Shown: one piece after another, positions 9,030 to 17,953 of the stretch
How positions within the stretch are numbered: position 1 is the stretch's first letter
How the letters are laid out: each line of letters opens with the position of its first letter
Assembly (NCBI RefSeq): GCF_024585165.1
Contig: NZ_CP029008.1
Span: 2,418,001 to 2,482,000, forward strand
Reading direction: 5' to 3'
From: Bradyrhizobium sp. WBOS07
GTDB taxonomy: Bacteria > Pseudomonadota > Alphaproteobacteria > Rhizobiales > Xanthobacteraceae
Length of the DNA stretch: 64,000 bases
Made by a program: the position numbers and the translations under genes
The notes under the pieces: model-generated
The model's input: only the letters and a program-made list of their open reading frames with translations
Told to the model about the DNA's origin: nothing
The model's database searches: none

Positions 9030-9345
9030 AGGTGCGGGCAAAGGCCAAAAGGATGGAGGGATGGAACTCCATACACCGATCCGGCCGCGGGAACACGCGC
9101 AATCTGGTTCCTTCCGGCGCCTTGAACCGTCTTCGCCGTCGCGCACGCCCGGATCGTTAATAAAGATTTAAGGGCGGCCACGCCTCCGTTCCCGGAGTTC
9201 CCCAGTACATCCGTATTTCGCCGCATTGTTGCGACAGCGTGAGGAATGCGGGACGATGCCGTGGCATCGTATCCGGTATCTTGATTCTCAAGCCGCATGT
9301 CGTCGCGGACCTTGGTTTGTGGTGGTTTCGCAGGGGGACCATGGA
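9030..9345. other. Divergent intergenic region
   Basis: This region separates the divergent cyclase and transglycosylase genes and should hold both promoters. An AT-richer stretch, GTTAATAAAGATTTAAGG, lies near 9156-9174. I see no repeat, RNA gene or small coding sequence that I can support. Confidence 0.4.
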
Positions 9346-11520
9346 ATGAACCAGTGCCTACGCTCGCTCGCGTGTGTCGTTGCCGTGGCCGCATTGGCTC
9401 TCGTTCCCACCGGGCTGGCGGCAAAAAGCAGTCACAAATCGTCCACGCCGAAGAAGACGCATGAGGCGAAAGCCGGCAAGCAGCGTCACGCCGCGGCGAA
9501 GTCCTCGGCGAAGTCGCGCCACGGCAAGCACGCCGAGGCCAAGCGCAAGTCGAAGACCATCGACGAGCCTTCCAGCAAACCGGCTGTGCCGCCGCTGACC
9601 GGCGACCTCGCCGCGCTGAAGGACGCGATCGACCTCACGCGCAAGGGCAAGGGCGAGGATGCTAGCGCGGCGCGCGAGCGCATTGCCGATCCCGCCGGGC
9701 AGAAGCTCGCGGACTGGTTCATGCTGCGCCATTCCGAGAGCACGGCGAATTTCAAGCGCTACGCCGCGTTCCTCGCGGCCAATCCGGACTGGCCGAGCCG
9801 CACGCTGCTGCGCCGCCGTGCCGAGGCGCGGCTGTGGCAGGAGAAGAGCGACGCAGCCACCGTGCACAAATTCACCATGGACCGGCCGATCAGCGCCAAG
9901 GGCAAGTTCGCGCTCGCCCGCGTGCTGCGCGCTGAAGGCGATACCGATCGGGCCGCGCATCTGGTGCGCGAGGCCTGGCGCACGGACGAATTGTCCGAGC
10001 GCAGCGAGCAGGATTCCTACGACGCGTTCGGAGATCTCCTCACCGCGGACGATCATCGCGCCCGCATGGACAAGCGGCTCGGTGCCAAGGATTACGCGGC
10101 TGCGCGGCGCGCCGCGAAACGGCTCGGCGAGGACGCGCTCGCGATCGTCAAGGCCTGCGCCGCCGTGACCGGCAAGGCCAGCAAGGCCAAGGATTATCTC
10201 GAGGACGTGCCGGGCGAAGCGCGGCGCGATCTCGGCTATGAGCTATGCCGCGCTCAATGGCACCTTCAGAACGATCGTATCGACGATGCCGCCGAGGTGA
10301 TCCTGGCCGCTGCACCCGAGACCATGGCGGCGCAGGACACCGATGCCTGGTGGCGCGAGCGGCGCATGCTTGCGCGCAAGCTGCTCGACCAGGGCAAGTT
10401 CAAGACCGCCTATGACGTGGTGCGCACGGCTGCGGTGCCGGACAAGGAAGTCTATCGCGTCGACTATCATTTCATGTGCGGCTGGATCGCGCTACGCTTC
10501 CTCGACGATCCCAGGACGGCGATGGTGCACTTCGTCGCCGTCGACGAGGGCTCGGCCAATCCGATCGCGCTGTCGCGCGCCCATTACTGGCGCGGCCGCG
10601 CCGCCGAGGCGATGGGTGCTACGGCCGATGCGCGCATGAGCTATCGGGCGGCCTCGCGCTATCCGACCGCCTATTACGGCCAGCTGGCGCGCGCCAAGCT
10701 CGGCCTCGACCGCGTCGAGCTGCGTGCGCCCGCGCATGTCCTGGCCGCCGCAGATACGCCACCCGCGGACGAGCGCGTGCGCGCCGCCGACATGCTCTAC
10801 GGCATCGGCGAGCGCGACCTGGTGTTCTATTACGCCGAGGACTTTGCCAAGGAGAGCACCGACGTCGCCGCGCTCGAAGCGCTCGGCGAGCTCGCCCGGC
10901 GTCGCAACGATGCCCGCGTGATGCTGGAGGTCGGCAAGACGGCGCTGTCGCGCGGGCTCGCGCTCGACCATTACGCCTTTCCCACCATCGGTATCCCCGA
11001 GCACAAGCAGGTCGCGCCCGCGATCGATACCAGCGTGATCTATTCGGTGGCGCGCACCGAGAGCTCGTTCGAGCAGCGCGACAAATCGCATGCCAACGCG
11101 GTCGGGCTGATGCAGGTGACGCCGGTAGCGGGACGCGACACCGCAAAGCGCTTCGGCCTGACTTACGATTGGGACAGGATGGTCTCCGATCCCGTCTACA
11201 ACACGCAGATGGGCGCCGCCGAGCTCAGCGCGCTCTTCTCGGAATATCGCGGCAACCAGATCATGACCTTCGCCGGCTACAATGCCGGCCGCGGCCGCGT
11301 GCGCGATTGGGTGCAGGCGCGTGGCGACCCCCGGGATCCCAAGGTCGACCCGGTCGACTGGGTCGAGCGCATCCCGCTGTCGGAGACGCGCAACTACGTC
11401 CAGCGCGTGATCGAGAACGTGCTGGTCTATCGCGCGCGGTTCGAGGATAGCAGCATGGTCGCCGGCAAGAGCGACGAACGCGTCGTGACGAAGGATGCCA
11501 GCGCGATGCCGGTGGATTAA
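9346..11520 (+). CDS. Soluble-type lytic murein transglycosylase (Slt family)
   Basis: The enzyme cleaves peptidoglycan glycan strands to 1,6-anhydro products in the periplasm. The 724-residue product has a signal peptide (MNQCLRSLACVVAVAALALV...), a Lys/Ser/Ala-rich linker, a long superhelical alpha domain (about 90-550) and a C-terminal SLT domain. The catalytic Glu lies in ARTESSFEQ, followed by ANAVGLMQVTP and TFAGYNAGRGRV. AGGGGGACC precedes the ATG at 9346; a longer in-frame TTG start at 9226 has no such site and would destroy the leader. Confidence 0.93.
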   Translation: MNQCLRSLACVVAVAALALVPTGLAAKSSHKSSTPKKTHEAKAGKQRHAAAKSSAKSRHGKHAEAKRKSKTIDEPSSKPAVPPLTGDLAALKDAIDLTRKGKGEDASAARERIADPAGQKLADWFMLRHSESTANFKRYAAFLAANPDWPSRTLLRRRAEARLWQEKSDAATVHKFTMDRPISAKGKFALARVLRAEGDTDRAAHLVREAWRTDELSERSEQDSYDAFGDLLTADDHRARMDKRLGAKDYAAARRAAKRLGEDALAIVKACAAVTGKASKAKDYLEDVPGEARRDLGYELCRAQWHLQNDRIDDAAEVILAAAPETMAAQDTDAWWRERRMLARKLLDQGKFKTAYDVVRTAAVPDKEVYRVDYHFMCGWIALRFLDDPRTAMVHFVAVDEGSANPIALSRAHYWRGRAAEAMGATADARMSYRAASRYPTAYYGQLARAKLGLDRVELRAPAHVLAAADTPPADERVRAADMLYGIGERDLVFYYAEDFAKESTDVAALEALGELARRRNDARVMLEVGKTALSRGLALDHYAFPTIGIPEHKQVAPAIDTSVIYSVARTESSFEQRDKSHANAVGLMQVTPVAGRDTAKRFGLTYDWDRMVSDPVYNTQMGAAELSALFSEYRGNQIMTFAGYNAGRGRVRDWVQARGDPRDPKVDPVDWVERIPLSETRNYVQRVIENVLVYRARFEDSSMVAGKSDERVVTKDASAMPVD

Positions 11521-11530
11521 GCGCCGGCCT

Positions 11531-11606
11531 CGTAGGGTGGGCAAAAGCGCGCAAGCGCCGTGCCCACGATCGTTTGGTGGGCACGCTGCGCTTTGCCCAC
11601 CCTACG
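11531..11606. repeat. Palindromic repeat, family B copy 1, between convergent genes
   Basis: The ends CGTAGGGTGGGCAAA and TTTGCCCACCCTACG are perfect complements, with inner complementary blocks around GCGCAAGCGCCGTGCCCAC and GTGGGCACGCTGCGC. A second copy lies at 60968-61051. Its place between the convergent transglycosylase and binding-protein genes suits a bidirectional transcription end. Confidence 0.8.
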
Positions 11607-11614
11607 ACAGCATC

Positions 11615-12586
11615 TCAATCCACCTTGATGTTCGCCGCCTTGATGATCGGCCACCATTTTGCGATCTCGGCCTTCTGCCTTGTGCCGAGCGCTTCGGGGG
11701 CGAGCTGGTCCTTCGGCGTCATCTCCAGACCCTGGTTTTCGAGCTGCTTCCTCACGGCGGGATCGTTCAGCGCTTCCACGGCCGCGGCGTTGAGCTTTGC
11801 CACGATCTCCTTCGGCGTGCCCTTCGGAACCCACATGCCCGACCACAGCGTCATGTTGAAGCCCTTCAGGCCCGCCTCCTCCACGGTCGGGATCTCCGGC
11901 GCCGAGGCCAGGCGCTTGCTGTCGGTGATGCCGTAGGCGCGGATGGTGCCGGCGCGGACCTGACCGATCGAGTTGGAGGCCTGGTCGACCATGATGTCGA
12001 TCTGGCCGGCGATCAGGTCGTTCAGCGCGGGCGCGGTGCCGCGATACGGCACGTATTGCAGCTTGACGCCGGAGATGCTTTCCAAATAGACGCCGGCAAT
12101 GTGGCTGCCGGAGCCGGCGCCGGCGGTGCCCGCCGTCGGCGCCGAGCTGCGCGATTTCAGCCACTCGATCAGCTCCTTCAGCGACGTCGCGGGCACCGCA
12201 TTCTTGCTGACGACCATCATCGGATTGCTCGGCAGCAGCACCACCGGCTCGAGATCGGCGACGAGATCGAACTTGAGCTTGTAGACGGCGCCGTTGGCGA
12301 CGTGGGTGCCGAGATGGCCGAACGAGATGGTGTAGCCGTCCGGCGGCGATTGCACGGCGCGGCCGACGCCGATCGAGCCGCCGGCGCCGGTGACGTTCTC
12401 GATCACCACGGGCTGGCCGAGCGGCACCCGCATGCGCTCGGCAAGCACGCGCGCCATCGCATCGGACGGTCCGCCCGCCGCGAACGGCACGATGATGGTG
12501 ATCGGACGGGTGGGATAGTCATCGGCGCGCGCGGCGCCGACAGCAGCGAGAACAGCAAACAGCGCAGCCCAGACGGCCTTCGTCAT
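11615..12586 (-). CDS. Tripartite tricarboxylate transporter substrate-binding protein (Bug/TctC family)
   Basis: This 323-residue periplasmic solute-binding protein has a signal peptide (MTKAVWAALFAVLAAVGAARA) and the family's opening YPTRPITIIVPFAAGGPSDAMARVLAE, split here as YPTRPITIIVPFAAG and GGPSDAMAR. Further family blocks are VIENVTGAGGSIG and VPYRGTAPALNDLIAGQID. Such proteins bind carboxylates and deliver them to TctAB, but no tctA or tctB is adjacent, so it is an orphan as is common in this family. The ligand cannot be told from sequence. Confidence 0.92.
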   Translation of the reverse strand: MTKAVWAALFAVLAAVGAARADDYPTRPITIIVPFAAGGPSDAMARVLAERMRVPLGQPVVIENVTGAGGSIGVGRAVQSPPDGYTISFGHLGTHVANGAVYKLKFDLVADLEPVVLLPSNPMMVVSKNAVPATSLKELIEWLKSRSSAPTAGTAGAGSGSHIAGVYLESISGVKLQYVPYRGTAPALNDLIAGQIDIMVDQASNSIGQVRAGTIRAYGITDSKRLASAPEIPTVEEAGLKGFNMTLWSGMWVPKGTPKEIVAKLNAAAVEALNDPAVRKQLENQGLEMTPKDQLAPEALGTRQKAEIAKWWPIIKAANIKVD

Positions 12587-12670
12587 TGTCTTCTCCCCAG
12601 CGATGTCTTTGTTGTTTTTTGGCCCTCTGCCCGCGTACGGGAAGAGGGATCGTGCGTAGCCTATCCCGCG

Positions 12671-13912
12671 CTAGAACTGCGCGTAATCGATCGGCTTGTG
12701 GCGGTCGAGCGTGCGGGTGACCGGCGGCAGCGGATATTTCAGGCCGGTGGCGCAGTTGAACAGCATGACGCGGTCCCCCTTCGAGACGCGGCCGTCGGCA
12801 AGGCTCTCCTTGTAGGCGGCGTAGGTGGCGGCGCCCTCGGGACAGAGCAGCAGCCCCTCCTCGCGCGCGACTTCGTTCAATGCCGCCGAGATCTTGTCGT
12901 CGTCGACCGCGATGGCAAAGCCCTTGCTCTCGCGCACCGCGCGCAGGATCAGGAAATCGCCGATCGCCTGCGGCACGCGGATGCCAGAAGCGATGGTGTG
13001 GGCGTCCTCCCAGCGCGTCGCGTGCTCGGTGCCGGCCTCAAAGGCCCGCACCATCGGCGCGCAGCCGGAGGCCTGCACCGCGACCATGCGCGGGCGCTTT
13101 GAGCCGATGAAGCCGATCTTCTCCAGCTCGTCGAACGCCTTCCACATGCCGATCAGGCCGGTGCCGCCGCCGGTCGGATAGAAGATCACGTCCGGCACGT
13201 CCCAGCCGAGCTGCTCGGCGAGCTCGAGGCCCATCGTCTTCTTGCCCTCGATACGGTACGGCTCCTTCAAGGTCGAGGTGTCGAACCAGCCGACCTTGGC
13301 CTTGCCCTCGCCGACGATCTTGCCGCAATCGTCGATATAGCCGTTGACGCGGTAGACCGTGGCGCCCTGCAGCTCGATCTCGCTGACGTTCACCTCTGGC
13401 GTATCCGCCGGGCAGAAGATCGTGGTCTTGATGCCGCAGCTCGTGGCGTAGGCCGCCAGCGCTGCGCCAGCATTGCCGTTGGTCGGCATCGCCATGTGCT
13501 TGATGCCGAGCGCCTTGCCCATCGACACCGCCATGACGAGGCCGCGCGCCTTGAACGAGCCGGTCGGCAGCCGTCCCTCGTCCTTGACGATGATCTCGCC
13601 GCCGCCGAGCTTCTTAGCCAATTTGGGCAGCCGGATCAGCGGCGTGGTGACCTCGCCGAGCGAGACGATGTCCTGGCACTTGCGCACCGGCAAGAGCTCG
13701 CGGTAGCGCCACATGTCGCCCGGCCGCTGCGCGAGGGCGTCCTTGGTCAGCGCCTTCTTCACGCCCGCAAGATCGTAGCGCACCAGCAACGGCTTGCCGG
13801 CCTTGGAGAGATTATGGACCTGGTCGGCGGCGTAGTGATCGCCCTCCATCGCGCATTCGAGATGGGTGACGAAGGTCGAGCGTTCGATGGTGAGGTTGTC
13901 GTTGTCGCGCAT
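12671..13912 (-). CDS. Threonine synthase-like PLP enzyme
   Basis: The 413-residue protein is a fold-type II PLP enzyme: Lys121 in LPTGSFKARG should hold the cofactor, PTNGNAGAALAAYA is the substrate loop, and PTGGGTGLIGMW the phosphate-binding Gly-rich loop. It resembles the archaeal/plant-type threonine synthase, which turns O-phosphohomoserine into threonine. Because alphaproteobacteria often carry a separate main thrC, this may be a paralogue with a different substrate. The ATG at 13912 (MRDNDNLTIERS) is chosen over an upstream extension that runs into a repeat. Confidence 0.82.
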   Translation of the reverse strand: MRDNDNLTIERSTFVTHLECAMEGDHYAADQVHNLSKAGKPLLVRYDLAGVKKALTKDALAQRPGDMWRYRELLPVRKCQDIVSLGEVTTPLIRLPKLAKKLGGGEIIVKDEGRLPTGSFKARGLVMAVSMGKALGIKHMAMPTNGNAGAALAAYATSCGIKTTIFCPADTPEVNVSEIELQGATVYRVNGYIDDCGKIVGEGKAKVGWFDTSTLKEPYRIEGKKTMGLELAEQLGWDVPDVIFYPTGGGTGLIGMWKAFDELEKIGFIGSKRPRMVAVQASGCAPMVRAFEAGTEHATRWEDAHTIASGIRVPQAIGDFLILRAVRESKGFAIAVDDDKISAALNEVAREEGLLLCPEGAATYAAYKESLADGRVSKGDRVMLFNCATGLKYPLPPVTRTLDRHKPIDYAQF

Positions 13913-13953
13913 GCTGCTTCTTTCTTCTTGCTTGTTCAAACCGCTCTTCCACG

Positions 13954-14070
13954 CGTCATTGCGAGGAGCCCGCGACAAAATTGCGAAGCAATTTTGCGCT
14001 GGTGCGACGGAGCAATCCAGACGCTTTCCGCGGAGGCAGTCTGGATTGCTTCGCTTCGCTCGCAATGACG
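13954..14070. repeat. Palindromic repeat (CGTCATTGCGAGG type)
   Basis: The left end CGTCATTGCGAG and right end CTCGCAATGACG are complements; inside, AAATTGC GAA GCAATTT makes a hairpin and AATCCAGAC pairs with GTCTGGATT. It is a REP-like element seen in many alphaproteobacteria and sits between the threonine-synthase-like gene and lpdA, interrupting the minus-strand run. Confidence 0.8.
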
Positions 14071-14077
14071 GCAGTCG

Positions 14078-15499
14078 TCATATGTTCAACACCCGCCCAT
14101 ACGCATCCAGCACGGCTTCCTTCATCATCTCCGACAGGGTCGGATGCGGGAACACGGCGTGCATCAGCTCCTCTTCCGTCGTCTCCAAATTCATGGCGAC
14201 GACGTAACCCTGGATCAGCTCGGTGACCTCCGCGCCGACCATGTGGGCCCCGAGCAGCTGGCCGGTCTTCTTGTCGAAGATGACCTTGACGAGGCCCTGG
14301 TCCTCGCCGAGCGCGATGGCCTTGCCGTTGCCGACGAAGGGGAAGCGGCCGACGCGGATCTCGCGGCCGTTCTCCTTGGCCTTGGCTTCCGTGAGGCCGA
14401 CCGAGGCGACCTGCGGCTGGCAATAGGTGCAGCCCGGGATCAGATTCTTGTCCATGGGATGCGGGTTGAGGCCCTTGATCGCCTCGACGCAGATCACGCC
14501 CTCATGCTCGGCCTTGTGCGCGAGCATGGGGGGACCCGCGACGTCGCCGATAGCGTAGATGCCGGGAACGTTGGTCTTGCCGTAGCCGTCCACGACGATG
14601 ATGCCGCGGTCGGTCTTCACCCCGAGCTTTTCCAGGCCGAGATTCTCGATGTTGCCGACGACGCCGACCGCCGAGATCACGCGCTCGAACTCGGTCGTGA
14701 CCGGCTTGCCCTTGCCGTCGTCGATGGTGGCGACGACGCTGTCGGCCTTCTTCTCGAGCTTGGTCACTTTGGTCGAGGACATGATCTTGATGCCCTGCTT
14801 CTCGAGCCGCTTGCGCGCGAGGCCTGCGATCTCGGCGTCCTCGACCGGCAGGATCTGCGGCAGCACCTCGACCACGGTGACATCGCTTCCCATGGTGTGG
14901 AAGAACGAGGCGAACTCGATTCCGATCGCGCCGGAGCCGACCACCAGCAGCGACTTCGGCATCCGCTCCGGCACCATCGCCTCGAAATAGGTCCAGACCA
15001 GCTTCTTGTCGGGCTCGAGCCCCGGCAACACGCGCGGCCGTGCGCCGGTTGCGACGATGATGTGCTTGGCCTGATAGCTCCCCTCGCCCAGCGCGCCCTT
15101 CGGCGCTTCGACGTCGGACTTCTTTACGGTGACCTTGCCGGGCGCGTCGATCGAGGCGGCGCCCCAGATCACGCTGACCTTGTTCTTCTTCATCAGGAAG
15201 CCGACACCGTCGTTGAGGCGCTTGGAGACGCCGCGCGAGCGCTGCACCACGGCTTTCGGATCGAACGAGATCTTCTCTGCCGACAGGCCATAATCCTTGG
15301 CGTGCTGCATGTAGTGATAGATCTCGGCCGAACGCAGCAGCGCTTTGGTCGGGATGCAGCCCCAGTTCAGGCAGATGCCGCCGAGGTAGGACTTTTCGAC
15401 GATCGCGGTCTTGAAGCCGAGCTGCGCGGCGCGGATCGCAGTGACGTAGCCGCCGGGACCGGAGCCGATGATGATGACGTCGAAGGATGTGTCGGCCAT
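14078..15499 (-). CDS. lpdA: Dihydrolipoyl dehydrogenase (E3)
   Basis: E3 reoxidises dihydrolipoamide on the E2 arms and makes NADH. The 473-residue product has an N-terminal FAD site (IIIGSGPGGYVTAIRAAQLG), the redox disulfide GGICLNWGCIPTKALL, an NAD site (LLVVGSGAIGIEFASFF), the second FAD block IYAIGDVAGPPMLAHKA and the C-terminal dimer region with catalytic His-Glu in HPTLSEMMKEA. The location, last gene of the pyruvate dehydrogenase run, makes it the E3 of that complex. Confidence 0.97.
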   Translation of the reverse strand: MADTSFDVIIIGSGPGGYVTAIRAAQLGFKTAIVEKSYLGGICLNWGCIPTKALLRSAEIYHYMQHAKDYGLSAEKISFDPKAVVQRSRGVSKRLNDGVGFLMKKNKVSVIWGAASIDAPGKVTVKKSDVEAPKGALGEGSYQAKHIIVATGARPRVLPGLEPDKKLVWTYFEAMVPERMPKSLLVVGSGAIGIEFASFFHTMGSDVTVVEVLPQILPVEDAEIAGLARKRLEKQGIKIMSSTKVTKLEKKADSVVATIDDGKGKPVTTEFERVISAVGVVGNIENLGLEKLGVKTDRGIIVVDGYGKTNVPGIYAIGDVAGPPMLAHKAEHEGVICVEAIKGLNPHPMDKNLIPGCTYCQPQVASVGLTEAKAKENGREIRVGRFPFVGNGKAIALGEDQGLVKVIFDKKTGQLLGAHMVGAEVTELIQGYVVAMNLETTEEELMHAVFPHPTLSEMMKEAVLDAYGRVLNI

Positions 15500-15516
15500 G
15501 GCGGCTCCCGTTCAAC

Positions 15517-15750
15517 TCAAGAGGCGCCGCGGGCGCGGCGCTTGAAGACAATCAATCTGACCAGCCATTCAATGATCCCGATCAGGACCAGAATGGCCAG
15601 CGCGCTCAACACGATCGGTTGAGCGATGTTCCGCGACAGCTGCTCCCCCGAGAAGAAGGCGGACCGAAGAAAATCGAGCCCAACCGGGTTGAGCGCGACG
15701 ACCGCGCCGAGCAGCAGCGATATCCATGGCCAGCGGGTTCGGACATGCAA
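15517..15750 (-). CDS. Small membrane protein in the PDH cluster, hypothetical
   Basis: The 77-residue product has two hydrophobic segments (WISLLLGAVVALNPVGLDFL and IVLSALAILVLIGIIEWLV) and a basic tail KRRARGAS, predicting an inner-membrane protein with a cytoplasmic C-terminus. Translation seems to start at the TTG at 15750, with AGAGGGGG before it; there is no in-frame ATG. It sits 22 bases after pdhC and 17 bases before lpdA, so it is probably co-transcribed. The function is unknown. Confidence 0.65.
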   Translation of the reverse strand: MHVRTRWPWISLLLGAVVALNPVGLDFLRSAFFSGEQLSRNIAQPIVLSALAILVLIGIIEWLVRLIVFKRRARGAS

Positions 15751-15772
15751 GGTTGCCCCCTCTGCCGCCGCG

Positions 15773-17134
15773 TCAAACCATCATCATGACGGGGTTTTCG
15801 ATCAGCTGCTTGAAGGCGCCGATCAGCTCGGCGCCGAGCGCACCGTCGATGGCGCGGTGATCGCAGGACAAGGTCACGCTCATCATGTGCGCGATCTCGA
15901 TCTTGCCGCCGCGCACGACGGGACGTTCCTCGCTGGTGCCGACCGCCAGGATGGTCGCATGCGGCGGGTTGATCACGGCTGTGAAGTGGCTGATGCCGTA
16001 CATGCCGAGGTTGGAGACGGCGGTGGTGCCGCCCTGGTATTCCTCGGGCTTCAATTTGCGCGAGCGTGCGCGCGCGGCAAAATCCTTCATCTCGTTGGAG
16101 ATGGTCGAGAGCGTCTTGGTCTCGGCCTTGCGGATGATCGGCGTAATCAGGCCGCCCGGCATCGCGACGGCAACGCCGACGTCGGAATGGTGATGCTTGA
16201 CCATGCCGCTTTCGGTCCAGCTGACGTTGCAGTTCGGGATCTTCTGCAGCGCCACCGCCATCGCCTTGATGACGAAGTCGTTGACCGAGATCTTGTAGAG
16301 CGGCTTCTTCTCCTTGTCCTTGGGAGCTGCGGCATTGATCTCCTCGCGGGCAGTGAGCAGCTTGCCGATGTCGCAGTCGATGGTGAGGTAGAAGTGCGGG
16401 ACGTTCTGGATCGAGGCGGTCAGGCGCTGCGCGATGGTGCGGCGCATGCCGTCATGCGGGACGATCTCGTAGGAGCCCGGCTCGAACAGCGACAGGATCT
16501 GCTTGTCCGACATGGTGGGCGCGATCGCGGGCGCGCCCGACGGGGTTGCGGCGGGTGCCTTGAGACCCTTGCCCGATTTGGCCTGCTCGACGTCGCGTGC
16601 GACCACGCGGCCGTGCGGACCGGTGCCGGTGACCATGCCGACGTCGATGCCGGCTTCCTTGGCGAGGCGTCGCGCCAGCGGTGACGAGAACACACGGCCG
16701 CCATGGCCGTTGCTCTGCGCGGCCGGAGCTGCGGCCTGCGGCGCGGGAGCCGCAGGCGGCGGAGCGGCCTTGAGCGCGGCAGGTGCGGGCGCGGGAGCTG
16801 GCGCAGCAGCAGGAGCTTCAGCGGGCTTCTCCGCTTTCGGCGGCGCGGCCGAAGCGCTCGGCTTGGCGCTCCCCGCGGCCTTCACGTCCTCGCCCTCGCC
16901 GGCAAGCACCGCGATCACGTCGTTGACCGGGACGTCCTGCGTGCCCTCGGGCACCAGGATCTTGGCGATCGTGCCCTCGTCGATGGCCTCGACCTCCATG
17001 GTCGCCTTGTCGGTCTCGATCTCGGCGATCACGTCGCCGGACTTGACCTTGTCGCCTTCCTTCTTCAGCCATTTGGCGAGGTTGCCCTTCTCCATCGTCG
17101 GCGAGAGAGCGGGCATCAGGATGTTGATGGGCAT
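15773..17134 (-). CDS. pdhC: Dihydrolipoamide acetyltransferase (PDH E2)
   Basis: E2 is the core of the pyruvate dehydrogenase complex and transfers acetyl groups to CoA. The 453-residue product has one lipoyl domain with the lipoylated Lys in [13 protein letters not shown], an Ala/Pro-rich linker (about 85-150), a peripheral-subunit-binding domain (FSSPLARRLAKEAGID...GTGPHGRVVARDVE) and a catalytic domain ending in SCDHRAIDGALGAEL, where His and Asp are catalytic. GAGG lies just before the ATG at 17134; an upstream in-frame extension is not family-like. Confidence 0.97.
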   Translation of the reverse strand: MPINILMPALSPTMEKGNLAKWLKKEGDKVKSGDVIAEIETDKATMEVEAIDEGTIAKILVPEGTQDVPVNDVIAVLAGEGEDVKAAGSAKPSASAAPPKAEKPAEAPAAAPAPAPAPAALKAAPPPAAPAPQAAAPAAQSNGHGGRVFSSPLARRLAKEAGIDVGMVTGTGPHGRVVARDVEQAKSGKGLKAPAATPSGAPAIAPTMSDKQILSLFEPGSYEIVPHDGMRRTIAQRLTASIQNVPHFYLTIDCDIGKLLTAREEINAAAPKDKEKKPLYKISVNDFVIKAMAVALQKIPNCNVSWTESGMVKHHHSDVGVAVAMPGGLITPIIRKAETKTLSTISNEMKDFAARARSRKLKPEEYQGGTTAVSNLGMYGISHFTAVINPPHATILAVGTSEERPVVRGGKIEIAHMMSVTLSCDHRAIDGALGAELIGAFKQLIENPVMMMV

Positions 17135-17192
17135 GCTGACCTCAAGAAGAACTTTGCAAAACGTCGTCTTTCGACAGCGAAGACGACCAGGT

Positions 17193-17645
17193 TTAGTTGC
17201 CGATGTCGCCCTGCCACAGGCGCTCATTGGCAGGGATGGAACGCCAATTCTTCATCATGGTGATGGAGCGGTCGTCGGCAAGGTCGATCCAGGGGATACC
17301 GAACTTGTCGAGGATGTCCTTGGAGCCTTCGAAGGTGACGGATTCTCCGATCACCACCAGCTTGACCTTGAACAGCCCGAGCGCACCCGCGCACATCGAG
17401 CACGGCGACAATGTGGTGTACATGACGGTGTCGTGAAACGAGATCGCGCCGGCCTCGCGCAGGCAGCTCATCTCGCCGTGCAGGATCGGATTGTTCTCCT
17501 GCACGCGGTTGTTGTGGCCGCGGGCGATGATCTTGTTGTCGCGCGTCAGCACCGCGCCGATCGGCAGGCCGCCTTGCGCGATCGAAGCCTCGGCCTCGCG
17601 GATCGCCTCCAGCATGAAATCGAAATGATAGGATTCAATCGCCAC
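17193..17645 (-). CDS. Cytosine deaminase-like zinc enzyme (fungal FCY1-type) in the PDH operon
   Basis: The 150-residue product is a cytidine-deaminase-fold enzyme: the zinc His and proton-shuttling Glu are in ILHGEMSCL and the two zinc Cys in SPCSMCAGAL. The surrounding blocks (ARGHNNRVQENNP, DTVMYTTLSPC, VVIGESVTFEGSKD, C-terminal QGDIGN) resemble yeast cytosine deaminase more than CodA, guanine deaminase or TadA. It would convert cytosine to uracil. The GTG at 17645 follows the DUF5076 stop by two bases, with GGGGCA before it, so translation is coupled. The substrate is inferred from memory of the family. Confidence 0.8.
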   Translation of the reverse strand: MAIESYHFDFMLEAIREAEASIAQGGLPIGAVLTRDNKIIARGHNNRVQENNPILHGEMSCLREAGAISFHDTVMYTTLSPCSMCAGALGLFKVKLVVIGESVTFEGSKDILDKFGIPWIDLADDRSITMMKNWRSIPANERLWQGDIGN

Positions 17646-17647
17646 GA

Positions 17648-17950
17648 TCAGTGCCCCTTGCCGCGCGGCGTCGTCGTGCCGGTGTCGGTGGGACGCTCGA
17701 TCTCGGCCTGGAACATCTCGAGGATCCGGTTCAACGCGTCCTCCTCGGTGTATTCGCTCTCGCGCGCATAGGCGCGCGCGGCATGGCGGGCGAGATCGAC
17801 GAGCAGGAGGCCCCACATGTCGGGCTCCTCGAAGGCGCGCTGGAACGCCATCGACAGCCCGCCGTCCAGCACGAACACGCGCAGGATCTCGACCGCATCG
17901 TCGCGGGCCATGACGTCGGGCGGCAGTGGCTGCTCCTTGGGGCCCGCCAT
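17648..17950 (-). CDS. DUF5076 family protein in the PDH operon
   Basis: The 100-residue acidic protein MAGPKEQPLPPDVMARDDA... has no signal peptide or membrane segment; it contains the block AVEILRVFVLDGGLSMAFQR and DMWGLLLVDLARHAARAYA. I recognise it as DUF5076, a small family found beside PDH genes in Rhizobiales. It starts three bases after the pdhB stop and ends two bases before the deaminase start, so it is in the operon. The role is unknown; a link to PDH assembly or regulation is only suggested by position. Confidence 0.82.
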   Translation of the reverse strand: MAGPKEQPLPPDVMARDDAVEILRVFVLDGGLSMAFQRAFEEPDMWGLLLVDLARHAARAYARESEYTEEDALNRILEMFQAEIERPTDTGTTTPRGKGH

Positions 17951-17953
17951 GGT